A stretch of DNA of 48,274 bases from Actinomycetota bacterium (GTDB taxonomy: Bacteria; Actinomycetota; Acidimicrobiia; Acidimicrobiales; WLNW01): assembly GCA_009699605.1 (NCBI GenBank), contig WLNW01000005.1, positions 1 through 48,274 on the forward strand. Direction: 5' to 3'. The translations under genes and the position numbers were made by a program. This document shows positions 1-10,105 of the stretch, in pieces; positions within the stretch are counted from its first letter, which is position 1; the number at the start of each line of letters is the position of its first letter. Below the pieces are notes generated by a model, which was not told the origin of the DNA, made no database searches, and saw only the letters and a program-made list of their open reading frames with translations.

Positions 1-654
1 ACCGGTGGGGTGCTCTTTCTCGACGAGCTGGGTGAGTTCCAACCGAGCGCCCTCGACGCGCTCCGCCAGCCGCTCGAGGAAGGGGTGGTTCGCGTCAGCC
101 GCGCCCACAGCGCGGTCACGTTCCCGGCGCAGTTCCTACTCGTCGGCGCGATGAATCCGTGCCCCTGTGGCTTCGGCGGCGGCCCTGGCTTTTGTCGTTG
201 CTCCGAGAGCAGCAGGGCGCGTTATCACCGTCGCGTCTCGGGGCCGCTGCTCGACCGCTTCGATCTGCGGATCGACGTACAGCGCCCCACCGCCGACGAA
301 CTCCTGCGCGGTAAACCGGGGGAGACGTCGGCCACGGTCGCGGCTCGGGTGGCCGAGGTGCGGGCCCGTGCAGTCGCCCGAGGAGTGTCGGCCAACGCCG
401 CGCTCTCGGGACCCATCCTCGAACGGCACGCCCCGCTCGAGGATGAGGCCGCCAGCGTGCTCGAGCGTGCCCTACGCGACGGCCGCATCAGCGCGCGCGG
501 TCTCTCCCGGTTGCGGTCCGTGGCCCGCACCATCGCGGACCTCGACGAGATCGACGGCGCCCCCGCAGGACCACTACGTCGTCGCCACGTCACGCTCGCG
601 CTGGCCTTGCGCGCCACGTTGCCCGCCCTCGAAGGGTGGACCAATGTCGGCTGA
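1..654 (+). CDS. comM: Mg-chelatase-like AAA ATPase ComM/YifB family, C-terminal part (5' truncated by window edge)
   Basis: Frame open from base 1; TGGVLFLDELGEFQPSALDALRQPLEEGVVRVSRA and GAMNPCPCGF motifs typical of ComM/YifB; followed directly by dprA. Confidence 0.9.
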   Translation, partial: TGGVLFLDELGEFQPSALDALRQPLEEGVVRVSRAHSAVTFPAQFLLVGAMNPCPCGFGGGPGFCRCSESSRARYHRRVSGPLLDRFDLRIDVQRPTADELLRGKPGETSATVAARVAEVRARAVARGVSANAALSGPILERHAPLEDEAASVLERALRDGRISARGLSRLRSVARTIADLDEIDGAPAGPLRRRHVTLALALRATLPALEGWTNVG

Positions 655-1804
655 CCGGTCCGGTGATCCCCCGGGCGTGCTCCACCCCGGCGACGCTCGA
701 TTCGTCGTTGCGCTCGCCGCGGTCGATCCCTTCCCGCGCCAGTTGAACGAGCTGGTGTTCCGCTTCGGTGCCGAGGCGGCGTGGCATCGGGTGCTCCGAG
801 GCTCGCCGGGCATCAAGCTGCCTGACGACATCGCTCGCGCCTGGCAGCACCGCGCGGTTCGGATCGACCCCGACAAGCTCTGGGCGGCCCACCACCGGGC
901 CGGGGTCGGAGTCTCCGTACTCGGTTCGTCGAGCTATCCGCCCGACCTCGTGGACGATCTCGAAGCGCCACTCGTGCTGTTCCACAAAGGCGACCCTGAT
1001 GCGCGCACCGGCGCGCGGGTGGGAATCATCGGCACCCGTCGAGCCAGTAGCTACGGTCGCGGCTTGGCCGCCGATTGGGCGGAAGCGCTCTCGTGCGCCG
1101 GTGTGGCCGTTGTGTCCGGGCTCGCGCTGGGCGTCGATGCAGCTGCGCATCACGGCGCGCTGCGGGGACCTACGCCGCCCATAGGCGTGGTGGGTAGCGG
1201 CCTCGACCGGGTCTATCCCCGACGGAACGAGGCGCTCTGGCACGAGGTGGCCGAGCGTGGCCTGTTGCTCAGCGAGTACCCGATCGGGCTCGGCGCGACT
1301 GCCGCGCACTTCCCCGCTCGCAATCGGATCATCGCTGCCCTGGCCGACGTGCTGGTGGTCGTCGAGTCCCATGAGGCCGGTGGTTCGATGCTCACGGTGG
1401 CTGACGCGTTGCGACGCCATCGCACGGTGCTCGCCGTTCCAGGCTCGGTGCACAGCCCGGCGTCTCGGGGCACCAACGCGCTCGTGCGCGACGGCGGCGG
1501 CATCGCGTGCGACGTCGACGATGTGCTCATCGCGGTCGGACTGAGCCAGGGCGCAAGGCGCGCTCGGCGCGAGTCGCGGCCCCAGCCCGACGCGGCGGGC
1601 GGGCGTGTCCTCGACGCGTTTGGGTGGACACCGGCCCGACTCGAGGATCTGGCCGAACGCACGGGCGCCTCGCTCCTTGACACCGCCGACGTGGTCGAGC
1701 GGCTGGTCGCCGACGGGTGGGTCGTCACCGCTCACGGGTGGTTCGAGCGACTGGCCTGCGATCATGTGGCCGCGCCTCGACCTGTGGAAGCGGGGCAAGA
1801 GTGA
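644..1804 (+). CDS. dprA: DNA-processing protein DprA/Smf
   Basis: ATG at 644 overlaps comM stop; Rossmann-like DprA core VGIIGTRRASSYGRGLAADWAEALSCAGVAVVSGLALGVDAAAHHGAL and FPARNRIIAALADVLVVVES; the ORF track start at 167 is over-extended. Confidence 0.92.
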   Translation: MSADRSGDPPGVLHPGDARFVVALAAVDPFPRQLNELVFRFGAEAAWHRVLRGSPGIKLPDDIARAWQHRAVRIDPDKLWAAHHRAGVGVSVLGSSSYPPDLVDDLEAPLVLFHKGDPDARTGARVGIIGTRRASSYGRGLAADWAEALSCAGVAVVSGLALGVDAAAHHGALRGPTPPIGVVGSGLDRVYPRRNEALWHEVAERGLLLSEYPIGLGATAAHFPARNRIIAALADVLVVVESHEAGGSMLTVADALRRHRTVLAVPGSVHSPASRGTNALVRDGGGIACDVDDVLIAVGLSQGARRARRESRPQPDAAGGRVLDAFGWTPARLEDLAERTGASLLDTADVVERLVADGWVVTAHGWFERLACDHVAAPRPVEAGQE

Positions 1805-1870
1805 TCAAAATGTCACTTTGCGTGGCTGTCGTAGTCGTCGGTGTGGTCGCGGCATGGCTAGGCTCCGCTG

Positions 1871-2755
1871 ATGGCGTGGGAAGGCGAGACGTTCGTGGCG
1901 TCGTTGACAGCCCTGAACGACGCGAGCCGCGCGGTCTACACCCGAGACCTGGCGGCCTTTTGCGAGTGGGCCGAGGGCAATGGTCTCGCCCAGCCATCCG
2001 ACGTCGATCGCCGGGGCGTGCGGCGCTACCTCGCCTATCTCGATTCGCAGCGGTTCGCCCGCCGCACGATCGCGCGCAAGGCGTCGGTGGTGCGGCGCTA
2101 CTTCGACTGGGCGCGGCGACGTGGGCTCGTCGAGCGCGACCCCACCCACGGTTTGTCGACGCCTCGCGGCGAGGCTCGGCTCCCACGCATCCTCCGCGAC
2201 GACGAGATCACGATCCTGCTCGACGAACCGTTGCCCCGCGGACTGGTCGGCGACGAGGTCATGCGGGCTCGGGACGACGCGGTGCTCGAGTTGCTCTACG
2301 GCAGCGGCCTTCGGGTGAGCGAGGTGTGCTCGCTCGGCGTCGGCGACCTCGATCTCGCCCGCGAGCGGGTCACCGTGTGGGGCAAAGGTGGCAAACAGCG
2401 CACCGTCCCGTTGTCCGCACCGGCATGCGCGGCGCTGGCTCGGTGGATCGAGAGCCACCGAGCCACGGTGGTCACGCGCGACCCCGACGCGTCCCGCGCG
2501 CTGTTCTGCAACAGCCGAGGTGTCCGGCTTACCCCTCGAGACATCCGACGCATTCTCGATCGCCGCAGTATGAGTCCGACTCACCCCCATGCCCTTCGAC
2601 ACACATTCGCCACTCATCTTTTGGATGGCGGTGCCGATCTTCGAGCTGTGCAAGAACTGTTGGGACACGCCGACTTGAGCACGACGCAGATCTATACCCA
2701 CGTCAGCAAAGAACGACTTCAGCGCGTCCATCGCGCGACGCACCCGAGGGCGTAG
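1871..2755 (+). CDS. xerC: Tyrosine recombinase XerC/XerD family
   Basis: GSGLRVSEVCSLGVGDLD, HALRHTFATHLLDGGADLRAVQELLGHADLSTTQIYTHVS (R-H-x-x-R-H-Y signature); cluster context. Confidence 0.88.
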   Translation: MAWEGETFVASLTALNDASRAVYTRDLAAFCEWAEGNGLAQPSDVDRRGVRRYLAYLDSQRFARRTIARKASVVRRYFDWARRRGLVERDPTHGLSTPRGEARLPRILRDDEITILLDEPLPRGLVGDEVMRARDDAVLELLYGSGLRVSEVCSLGVGDLDLARERVTVWGKGGKQRTVPLSAPACAALARWIESHRATVVTRDPDASRALFCNSRGVRLTPRDIRRILDRRSMSPTHPHALRHTFATHLLDGGADLRAVQELLGHADLSTTQIYTHVSKERLQRVHRATHPRA

Positions 2756-2767
2756 GGGTATTCGACG

Positions 2768-3550
2768 ATGCCCGACAAGCAACTGAACGACATCGACGAC
2801 CTCTGGTTGGCCTACAAGTCGCTCCGCGACCAGGACGTGCGCGACCAGTTGCTCGTGCACTACTCGCCGCTCGTCAAGTACGTCGCCGGTCGCGTCGCGG
2901 CGGGCCTACCGCAGAACGTCGAACAGGCCGACCTCATCAGCTACGGCATTTTCGGCCTGATCGACGCCGTCGAGAAGTTCGACCCGGCGCGGGGCTACAA
3001 GTTCGAGACGTACGCAATCGCTCGGATCAAGGGGGCGATCCTCGACGAGCTGCGGTCCATCGACTGGGTGCCGCGTTCGGTCCGGGCCAAGGCCCGTTCG
3101 CTCGAGCGGGCCTACGCCAAGCTCGAGGCGATACACCGTCGTACTCCCAACGACGACGAGGTCGCCGCAGAGCTCGGCCTGAACGACGAGCAGTTCCAGG
3201 CGATGCTCGGGCAGCTGTCCTTCGTCGGCATCGTCGCCCTCGACGAGTTGCTGTCGGTCGGTGGCGAGCGTGGCGACTCCATGACCCTCGGCGACACCAT
3301 CCCCGATTCGAGCGATGGGCCGGTGGGTGCCTACGAGGTCGAGGAGATGCGTCAGCTGTTGGCGCAGTCGATCAACCGCATGCCCGAGCGCGAGAAGATC
3401 GTGCTCACGCTCTACTACTACGAGGGTCTCACCCTCGCCGAGATCGGCCAGGTGCTCGGTGTCACCGAGAGCCGGGTCTGCCAGATCCACACCAAGGCCG
3501 TCCTGCAACTCCGTTCGAAGATCACGGCAGCGGTGCGCGAACTCACCTGA
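2768..3550 (+). CDS. whiG: RNA polymerase sigma factor of the FliA/WhiG family
   Basis: [72 protein letters not shown] plus region 4 [29 protein letters not shown]; locus between xerC and rpsB. Confidence 0.9.
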   Translation: MPDKQLNDIDDLWLAYKSLRDQDVRDQLLVHYSPLVKYVAGRVAAGLPQNVEQADLISYGIFGLIDAVEKFDPARGYKFETYAIARIKGAILDELRSIDWVPRSVRAKARSLERAYAKLEAIHRRTPNDDEVAAELGLNDEQFQAMLGQLSFVGIVALDELLSVGGERGDSMTLGDTIPDSSDGPVGAYEVEEMRQLLAQSINRMPEREKIVLTLYYYEGLTLAEIGQVLGVTESRVCQIHTKAVLQLRSKITAAVRELT

Positions 3551-3606
3551 GGTCCGGCGCGTCCGGCGGAGGTGGTGCGCCGCCCCGTCGCGGAAGTCGG
3601 TTCGTC

Positions 3607-4212
3607 ATGGCCGGGACCCTCTGGGCCATCGGGTCGGTCGCCGCTGCGGTAGCAGGGTTGGGCGCGAGCATCGTGCCGGCAAGCGCCGCACCACCGTCCC
3701 CACTGGCGGACATACCAGCGCAAGTCGCGAAGGCAGTGCCGCGGGCCGTCGCGGCGGTCGGGCCGTCAGATGGCCTGTCGCGTTGGGCTGTGGTCGTCCT
3801 CTCGCGCCAGGTCTTCGTTCCCTATGCCGAACCCGTCGATGCGCCGGTGATCGACCGGTTCCGGCCACCCTCCACCCCCTACGGACCGGGCAATCGGGGA
3901 TGGGAGTACGCCACGGAGGCCGGTGGCGTGGTGCGCGCCGCCGCCGACGGCATCGTCACGTTCGCCGGAACGGTCGGGGGTAGTACCGCAGTCACCATCT
4001 CGCATGCCGACGGGCTGCGCACCAGCTATTCGTACCTCACGGCCACCTCGATCCGGACCGGCGACCGGATCCGGTTGGGCGATCCGGTCGGGCAGAGCGG
4101 CGCGCGGCTGCACTTCGGGGTCCGCCGTGGTGAGGTGTACCTCGATCCCGCCGTCCTGTTCGCGCCGCCAGCAGTTCGCCGGGTCCGCCTCGTACCGCTC
4201 TCGGCCTCGTAA
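3607..4212 (+). CDS. M23/LytM-domain protein with signal peptide; expected metal-ligand motifs substituted
   Basis: N-terminal hydrophobic signal; VVRAAADGIVTFAGTVGGSTAVTISHADGLRTSYSYL...LHFGVRRGEVYLDPAVLF resembles the M23 fold; ATG 3607 chosen over the 1717 read-through ORF. Confidence 0.75.
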   Translation: MAGTLWAIGSVAAAVAGLGASIVPASAAPPSPLADIPAQVAKAVPRAVAAVGPSDGLSRWAVVVLSRQVFVPYAEPVDAPVIDRFRPPSTPYGPGNRGWEYATEAGGVVRAAADGIVTFAGTVGGSTAVTISHADGLRTSYSYLTATSIRTGDRIRLGDPVGQSGARLHFGVRRGEVYLDPAVLFAPPAVRRVRLVPLSAS

Positions 4213-4351
4213 CCGACCCGAGGCCGACGCTGCAGAGGCTGGGTGATCAAGTACCCGATGGATCGCCCCGGCCAGCTACACTTGCCCGCCGACCTCCATC
4301 ACGGAGGTTGGCCCGCCGGTCGCTTGCGCCCGACGAACCTACGAAATACAA

Positions 4352-4369
4352 CGATCACGCCCGTGATCG
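4352..4369. repeat. Perfect inverted repeat cgatcacg-cc-cgtgatcg in the rpsB 5' region
   Basis: 8-bp arms with 2-nt spacer, read directly. Confidence 0.7.
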
Positions 4370-4447
4370 CACGCACCCAGGCCCACCCAACGGTCGCCGC
4401 TCGCGGCGCCGGGCCCGGGGACGTCAAACCGATGGGAGGAGAACCCC

Positions 4448-5419
4448 ATGGCCGTCGTGACCATGAAGCAGTTGCTCGATGCCGGTGTCCACTTTGGACA
4501 CCAGACCCGCCGGTGGAACCCGAAGATGAAGCGGTTCCTCCACGGCGAAAAGGCCGGCATCTACATCATCGACCTGAAGCAGACCCTGACCCGGGTCGAC
4601 AAGGCGTATACCTTCGTCCGCGATCTCGTCGCCGACGGCGGCACCGTGCTCTTCATCGGCACAAAGAAGCAGGCCCAGGACGCTGTGCAGTCCTATGCCG
4701 AACGTTGCAACATGCCCTACATCAACGAGCGTTGGCTCGGTGGCATGCTCACCAACTTCGAGACCATGGCCAAGCGCGTGTCGAAGATGAAGGACTACCA
4801 GCGCATGCGCGACTCCGGCGACTTCGGGGCCATGCCGAAGAAGGAAGCCCTCATTATCAGCCGGGAACTGGTGAAGCTCGAGCGCAACCTCGGCGGCATT
4901 CGCAACATGACCAAGCTTCCTGCCGCGGTGTTCATCCTCGACACCAAGAAGGAGCACATCGCGTGCACCGAGGCCAACAAGCTCGGCATCCCGATCATCG
5001 CGGTGGTTGACACCAACTGTGACCCCGACATCATCCAGTACGTGATCCCGGGCAACGACGACGCGATCCGCTCGGGCCAGCTCATGGCACGCGTCATCAG
5101 CGACGCCGTACTAGAAGGTCGCTTCATCGCCTCCCGTAAGGGTGGCACGGTTGATGCCGGCAGCCCACGCCGCAGCGCCGAGGAAGAAGCGGCGATCGCC
5201 CAGCAGCAGAACGAAGCCCGCGCCCAGGCCGCGTCTGCACAGGCTGCCCGCGAGGCTCGCCTCGTTGCCGCGAAGGCTGCAGCCATCGATGCTGCCGACG
5301 ACGTCGCTGCCGACGACGTCGCGACCGACGAGACCGATGCCGCTCCGGCTGAAGCTCCGGAGACCGCGGTCGAACCGGCCGTGGCCGCCGACGAGACCAC
5401 CACGACCCAGGAGAGCTGA
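4448..5419 (+). CDS. rpsB: 30S ribosomal protein S2 with Ala/Asp-rich C-terminal extension
   Basis: [54 protein letters not shown] ribosome-binding site upstream. Confidence 0.97.
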   Translation: MAVVTMKQLLDAGVHFGHQTRRWNPKMKRFLHGEKAGIYIIDLKQTLTRVDKAYTFVRDLVADGGTVLFIGTKKQAQDAVQSYAERCNMPYINERWLGGMLTNFETMAKRVSKMKDYQRMRDSGDFGAMPKKEALIISRELVKLERNLGGIRNMTKLPAAVFILDTKKEHIACTEANKLGIPIIAVVDTNCDPDIIQYVIPGNDDAIRSGQLMARVISDAVLEGRFIASRKGGTVDAGSPRRSAEEEAAIAQQQNEARAQAASAQAAREARLVAAKAAAIDAADDVAADDVATDETDAAPAEAPETAVEPAVAADETTTTQES

Positions 5420-5425
5420 GAACAG

Positions 5426-6211
5426 ATGGCAGAGTTCAGCGCAAAGGACGTCAAGGCGCTGCGCGACGCGACCGGTGCCGGAATGATGGATGCCAAGAAG
5501 GCGCTCACCGAGGCCGACGGCGACTTCGAAGCGGCCATCCAGCTCCTCCGCGAGCGGGGGCTGACCAAGGCGGGCGAGCGCCAGGACCGCGAGAACAACG
5601 AGGGTTCGATCGCGCTTGCCGTCAATGAAGGCGCGGCGGCGATCGTGCAGGTGCGAACCGAAACCGACTTCACCGCCAAGAGCGCGGGTTTGATCGAAGT
5701 CGTGCAGCGTTTGGCCAACGCGGTGCTCGTAGGCGGCGAGGGAGCCATCGATGCGTCCGCGCTCGACGACCTGAAGCTCACCACGAAGGAGAACCTCGCG
5801 CTCGGCAAGGTGATCCGCATCGAAGCCGGGGCAGGCAACCTGCTCGACACCTACTTGCACATCCAAGACGGCCGAGGCATCAACGCCGTCGTCATCGAGG
5901 GCAGCGGCATCGACCAAGAGACCCTGCACGAGATCGCGTTGCACATCGCGTTCGCCAAGCCAGCAGCACTCAGCCGCGACGAGGTCTCGGCCGACGCCGC
6001 CGCCAAGGAACGGATCGCCCTTCTTGAGATCACCAAAGCCGAGGGCAAGCCCGAGGCCGCGTGGGACAAGATCGTCGAAGGTCGCCTCGGCGCGTGGTAT
6101 CGGGAGCGCGCCTTGCTCGAGCAGGGTGTGTTCGGCGAGAAGGAAACGGTCCAACAAAAGATTGGCAATGGCACCATCGTGCGCTTCGCTCAGGCCACCA
6201 TCGGCTCCTGA
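5426..6211 (+). CDS. tsf: Elongation factor Ts
   Basis: [28 protein letters not shown] and TETDFTAKS motifs; follows rpsB. Confidence 0.97.
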   Translation: MAEFSAKDVKALRDATGAGMMDAKKALTEADGDFEAAIQLLRERGLTKAGERQDRENNEGSIALAVNEGAAAIVQVRTETDFTAKSAGLIEVVQRLANAVLVGGEGAIDASALDDLKLTTKENLALGKVIRIEAGAGNLLDTYLHIQDGRGINAVVIEGSGIDQETLHEIALHIAFAKPAALSRDEVSADAAAKERIALLEITKAEGKPEAAWDKIVEGRLGAWYRERALLEQGVFGEKETVQQKIGNGTIVRFAQATIGS

Positions 6212-6969
6212 TGGCCGAGGAAGAACGCGTCGTCGAACCCATCGTCCCCGGCCTCGTGCCGGGGCGGTGGAGTCGCATCGTTCTCAAGCTCTCGGGTGAG
6301 GCTTTCGCCGGAACCGCGAGCACGGGCATCGACGGCGTTGTGGTCCGCCAGATCGCCGAGGACATTGTCGAGCTGCGCAAGACCTTCGCGGTCGACGTCG
6401 CCGTGGTGGTCGGCGGGGGCAACATCTGGCGTGGCATGACCGGTGCCGGCGCGGGCATGGATCGCGCCCAGGCCGACTACATGGGCATGCTCGCCACGGT
6501 GATCAATGCATTGGCGTTGCAGGACACCCTCGAACAGCTCGGGCAGCCGACGCGGGTACAGAGCGCGATCCACATGGCGCAGATCGCCGAGCCGTACATC
6601 CGCCGTCGGGCGATTCGTCACCTCGAAAAGGGCCGGGTGGTGATCTTCGCGGGCGGTACCGGCAACCCGTTCTTCACCACCGATACCACGGCCGCGCTGC
6701 GGGCCGTCGAGATCGAGGCCGAGGCGGTACTGAAGGCGACACAGGTCGATGGCATCTACACCGCCGACCCGAAGAAGGACCCCACGGCCCAGCTGATCTC
6801 CACCGTGTCCTACATGGAGGTCCTCAACCGCGGCCTCAAGGTGATGGACACCACGGCGATCACGCTGTGCATGGACAACGGGTTACCGATCGTCGTTTTT
6901 GACCTGCTGGCGCGCGGAAACGTACGGTCCCTGCTCGCCGGTGAGACCATCGGTACCCTGGTCAGTTGA
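6211..6969 (+). CDS. pyrH: UMP kinase
   Basis: [34 protein letters not shown] overlaps tsf stop (TGATG). Confidence 0.96.
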   Translation: MAEEERVVEPIVPGLVPGRWSRIVLKLSGEAFAGTASTGIDGVVVRQIAEDIVELRKTFAVDVAVVVGGGNIWRGMTGAGAGMDRAQADYMGMLATVINALALQDTLEQLGQPTRVQSAIHMAQIAEPYIRRRAIRHLEKGRVVIFAGGTGNPFFTTDTTAALRAVEIEAEAVLKATQVDGIYTADPKKDPTAQLISTVSYMEVLNRGLKVMDTTAITLCMDNGLPIVVFDLLARGNVRSLLAGETIGTLVS

Positions 6970-6982
6970 TGAAGCGGGCACG

Positions 6983-7549
6983 ATGAGCGAACTGACCGAT
7001 CTGGTGCTCGAGGACACCACCGAGAAGATGGCTCGTGCAGTTGTGCACGCTCGCAGTGAGTTCGCGACAGTGCGCACGGGTCGGGCGAACTCATCCCTGG
7101 TCGAGAAGATGATCGTCGAGGCGTACGGTGTCGAGATGAAGATGCAGGATCTGGCGTCGTTCGCTGTTCCCGAGCCGCGTCAGCTGCTCATCACGCCGCA
7201 CGACTCGACCACCATGGCATCGGTCGAAAAGGCCATACGCAACTCCGACCTGGGCTTGAACCCCAGCAACGATGGGCGGTCGATTCGGCTGAACTTTCCC
7301 CCGCCCACGGCGCAGCGACGTCGTGAGCTCGGCAAGCTCGTCGATGCCATGGCCGAGGAGGCAAAGGTGGCGATCAGGAACTGCCGCCGGAGCGCTCGCC
7401 GCGAGGTGGACGACCTCCAAAAGGGTGCTGATATCTCCGAGGACGAGTTGGCCCGCGCCGAGAAGGACCTCGACAAGCTCACCCATCAGTACGAGGCCGA
7501 GGTCGAGGCTGCTCGGATTAAAAAGGTCGAAGAGCTGCTCGAGATCTGA
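6983..7549 (+). CDS. frr: Ribosome recycling factor
   Basis: FATVRTGRANSSLVEKM...RQLLITPHDSTTMASVEKAIRNSDLGLNPSNDG; follows pyrH. Confidence 0.96.
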   Translation: MSELTDLVLEDTTEKMARAVVHARSEFATVRTGRANSSLVEKMIVEAYGVEMKMQDLASFAVPEPRQLLITPHDSTTMASVEKAIRNSDLGLNPSNDGRSIRLNFPPPTAQRRRELGKLVDAMAEEAKVAIRNCRRSARREVDDLQKGADISEDELARAEKDLDKLTHQYEAEVEAARIKKVEELLEI

Positions 7550-7560
7550 GCAGGGCGCGC

Positions 7561-8862
7561 ATGGTGCGCAAAGCCAGGAGGTCCGCAGTGGACAAGCAAT
7601 CCGGCTCGAAACATGATTCGGACGACTACGAAGGCATAACTGTCATCGGTGGAGAGGGCGCAATGGACGAAGTTGTACGACCTGGCCGATCGGTGTTCGC
7701 CGCCGACAACGCCGATGGCGACCTCGACGGTGACGACAGCCTGCCCCATTGGACGGCGCCCCCTACCGGGGCCACGCGTGCCACCGACGCCTCTGATTCT
7801 TGGTCCACGATCACCGGGGCGCAACCCCGCTGGCGTGACGACCGCGCTGTCGAGAACGACGAAGTCGCCGCTTTCGAATTCGCGGACGACGACTCACCGG
7901 CGCACGACTTCTTCGGCTACGACGACGGATCACCCGATACGTTCCTCGAGCTCGACGACGAGCTCGACGAGCAGCCGGCATTGGTCCCGCTCGACTCGCG
8001 CCGTGGTACCGGTTCATCGGCGCGTGCGGCGGCTGGCACAACTGGTGCGGTCACGCGCGACGACATGTTGCTCCGCGTGGCCACCGGCGTGGCGCTCGGT
8101 GTCGCGGCATTGATCACGTTCCGCATCGGCCCGAAGGCCGCGGTCGTCCTCATCGCTTTGGCGCTCGGCTTGGCCGTTGCGGAGTTCTACGCGGCAACCC
8201 GTCGTGCTGGCTACCAGCCAGCCGCATTGCTCGGAATCGTTGCCACTGCCGCGATGCCACTCGCAATCTATTGGCGGGGCCTCGACGCGATGCCGCTCGT
8301 GCTGTTCCTGACGATTGCGTTCTCGCTGATCTGGTTCCTCATCGGCGTCGGCAACGAGTCACCGTTGCTGAACGTCGGTGTCACGGTGCTCGGCGTGATC
8401 TATGTCGGCACCTTGGGCTCGTTCGCGGCGCTGATGCTCTCCGTGTGGGGCGACGACGGCATCGGCATCCTCCTCGGCGCCATCGTGGCCGCAGTCGCGT
8501 ACGACGTGGGCGGCCTCGTCATCGGCCGGGCCGCAGGCCGCTCGCCGCTCAGCGCGGCCAGCCCCAACAAGACGGTCGAGGGCCTCGTCGGCGGCATGGC
8601 GCTGTGCGTCGTGGTCTCCACCGTCATCGTCTCGATGTGGGAGCCGTGGGGCACCTGGAAGCACGGCTTCGTGCTCGGCCTCTTCGCGGCCATCGCAGCG
8701 CCGATCGGCGACCTGTCCGAGTCGCTCATCAAGCGCGACCTCGGCGTCAAGGACATGGGGTCGCTCTTGCCCGGCCACGGCGGCCTGCTTGACCGGTTCG
8801 ACGCCCTGCTGTTCGTGCTGCCCATCACCTACGAAGTGGCCCGATTGTTCGATCTGGCGTGA
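7561..8862 (+). CDS. cdsA: Phosphatidate cytidylyltransferase with long acidic/disordered N-terminal extension
   Basis: Multiple TM segments; C-terminal PIGDLSESLIKRDLGVKDMGSLLPGHGGLLDRFDALLFVLPITYEV is the CdsA signature. Confidence 0.92.
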   Translation: MVRKARRSAVDKQSGSKHDSDDYEGITVIGGEGAMDEVVRPGRSVFAADNADGDLDGDDSLPHWTAPPTGATRATDASDSWSTITGAQPRWRDDRAVENDEVAAFEFADDDSPAHDFFGYDDGSPDTFLELDDELDEQPALVPLDSRRGTGSSARAAAGTTGAVTRDDMLLRVATGVALGVAALITFRIGPKAAVVLIALALGLAVAEFYAATRRAGYQPAALLGIVATAAMPLAIYWRGLDAMPLVLFLTIAFSLIWFLIGVGNESPLLNVGVTVLGVIYVGTLGSFAALMLSVWGDDGIGILLGAIVAAVAYDVGGLVIGRAAGRSPLSAASPNKTVEGLVGGMALCVVVSTVIVSMWEPWGTWKHGFVLGLFAAIAAPIGDLSESLIKRDLGVKDMGSLLPGHGGLLDRFDALLFVLPITYEVARLFDLA

Positions 8863-8944
8863 GTTTCTGCGGTGACCCGGGGGACCGTTGAGTTCACGCC
8901 GGATCCGCCATGGATTCAGCACACGTGCCGCCTATCGTCGGGGG

Positions 8945-10105
8945 ATGACCTCGATCGCGGTGCTGGGTTCGACAGGCTCGATCGGCACCCAGACCCTCGA
9001 CATCGTTCGAGCCGCGCCCGACCGGTACCACGTGTTCGCGCTGGGCGCCTCGCGCTCGGTCGACCAGCTGGCTGCGCAGGCCCACGAGTTCCGCCCCGCC
9101 GTCGTGGCGATCGCCGATGCATCCCGCGCGGCCGAGCTCGCCGCGGCGGTGCCGGTCGGCACCACGGTGCTCGCCGGACCCGACGCGTTGGCCGACGCGG
9201 CTCGCGACGCCGACATCACCATCAACGGCGTGGTCGGATTCGCGGGCCTCGGGGTGACACTGGCCACGCTCCAAGCGGGCAAGCGACTCGGCCTGGCGAA
9301 CAAGGAATCGCTCATCGCTGCTGGCCCGGTGGTGCGGCGCGTGCGCACCACGCCGGGCGCCGAGCTCGTGCCCGTCGACAGCGAGCATTGCGCGGTTCAC
9401 CAGTGCTTACGGGCCAATGACAACCCCGACCGACTGCACCGGGTCGTGCTCACCGCAAGCGGAGGTCCGTTCCGCGGCAAGACGCGCGCCGAGCTCTCCG
9501 ACGTCACGATCGAGGACGCGCTGGCCCACCCCACGTGGAGCATGGGCCCCAAGATCACCGTCGATTCCTCGACCCTCATGAACAAGGGGCTCGAGGTCAT
9601 CGAGGCCAACGAGCTGTTCGATATCGGCTACGACCGCATCGAGGTGGTCGTGCACCCGCAGTCGATCGTGCACTCCATGGTCACCTACACCGATGGCGCG
9701 ACCATCGCCCAGCTCTCGAAGCCCGACATGCGGCTCTGCATCGGATACGCCCTCGCCTATCCCGACCGACTCGAGTTCCCGTACGGGCCCATCGACTGGA
9801 CCGAGCTCACCCGGCTCGATTTCGACACCCCCGATCTCGAGACGTTCCGCTGCCTCGCGCTGGCCTTCGACGCCGGCCGAGCCGGAGCAACAGCGCCGGC
9901 CTGGCTCAACGCGGCCAACGAGGTCGCAGTCGATGCGTTCCTGCGTGGCCTCATTCCCTGGCTGGGAATTGCCGATGTACTCGAGGAGGCGTTGCAGCGG
10001 TGGGACACGTCGCCCGCCGATAGCACCGAGGCGGTGCTCGACGCGGACGCGCAGGCCCGTCGTGTTGCCACCTCGATTATCGACCGGAGGGCTGCCGCCG
10101 CGTGA
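8945..10105 (+). CDS. dxr: 1-deoxy-D-xylulose 5-phosphate reductoisomerase
   Basis: MTSIAVLGSTGSIGTQTLDIV, ALANKESLIAAG-like segment, ASGGPFRGKT, HPTWSMGPKITVDSSTLMNKGLEVIEA. Confidence 0.96.
   Translation: MTSIAVLGSTGSIGTQTLDIVRAAPDRYHVFALGASRSVDQLAAQAHEFRPAVVAIADASRAAELAAAVPVGTTVLAGPDALADAARDADITINGVVGFAGLGVTLATLQAGKRLGLANKESLIAAGPVVRRVRTTPGAELVPVDSEHCAVHQCLRANDNPDRLHRVVLTASGGPFRGKTRAELSDVTIEDALAHPTWSMGPKITVDSSTLMNKGLEVIEANELFDIGYDRIEVVVHPQSIVHSMVTYTDGATIAQLSKPDMRLCIGYALAYPDRLEFPYGPIDWTELTRLDFDTPDLETFRCLALAFDAGRAGATAPAWLNAANEVAVDAFLRGLIPWLGIADVLEEALQRWDTSPADSTEAVLDADAQARRVATSIIDRRAAAA

Noticed and set aside
167-643. N-terminal extension of the dprA ORF
   Set aside because: Overlaps comM in another frame with no homology-like sequence; ATG 644 fits coupling to the comM stop.
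1717-4212. 831-aa plus-strand ORF
   Set aside because: Runs out of frame through xerC and whiG; only the last part (3607-4212) is a believable gene.
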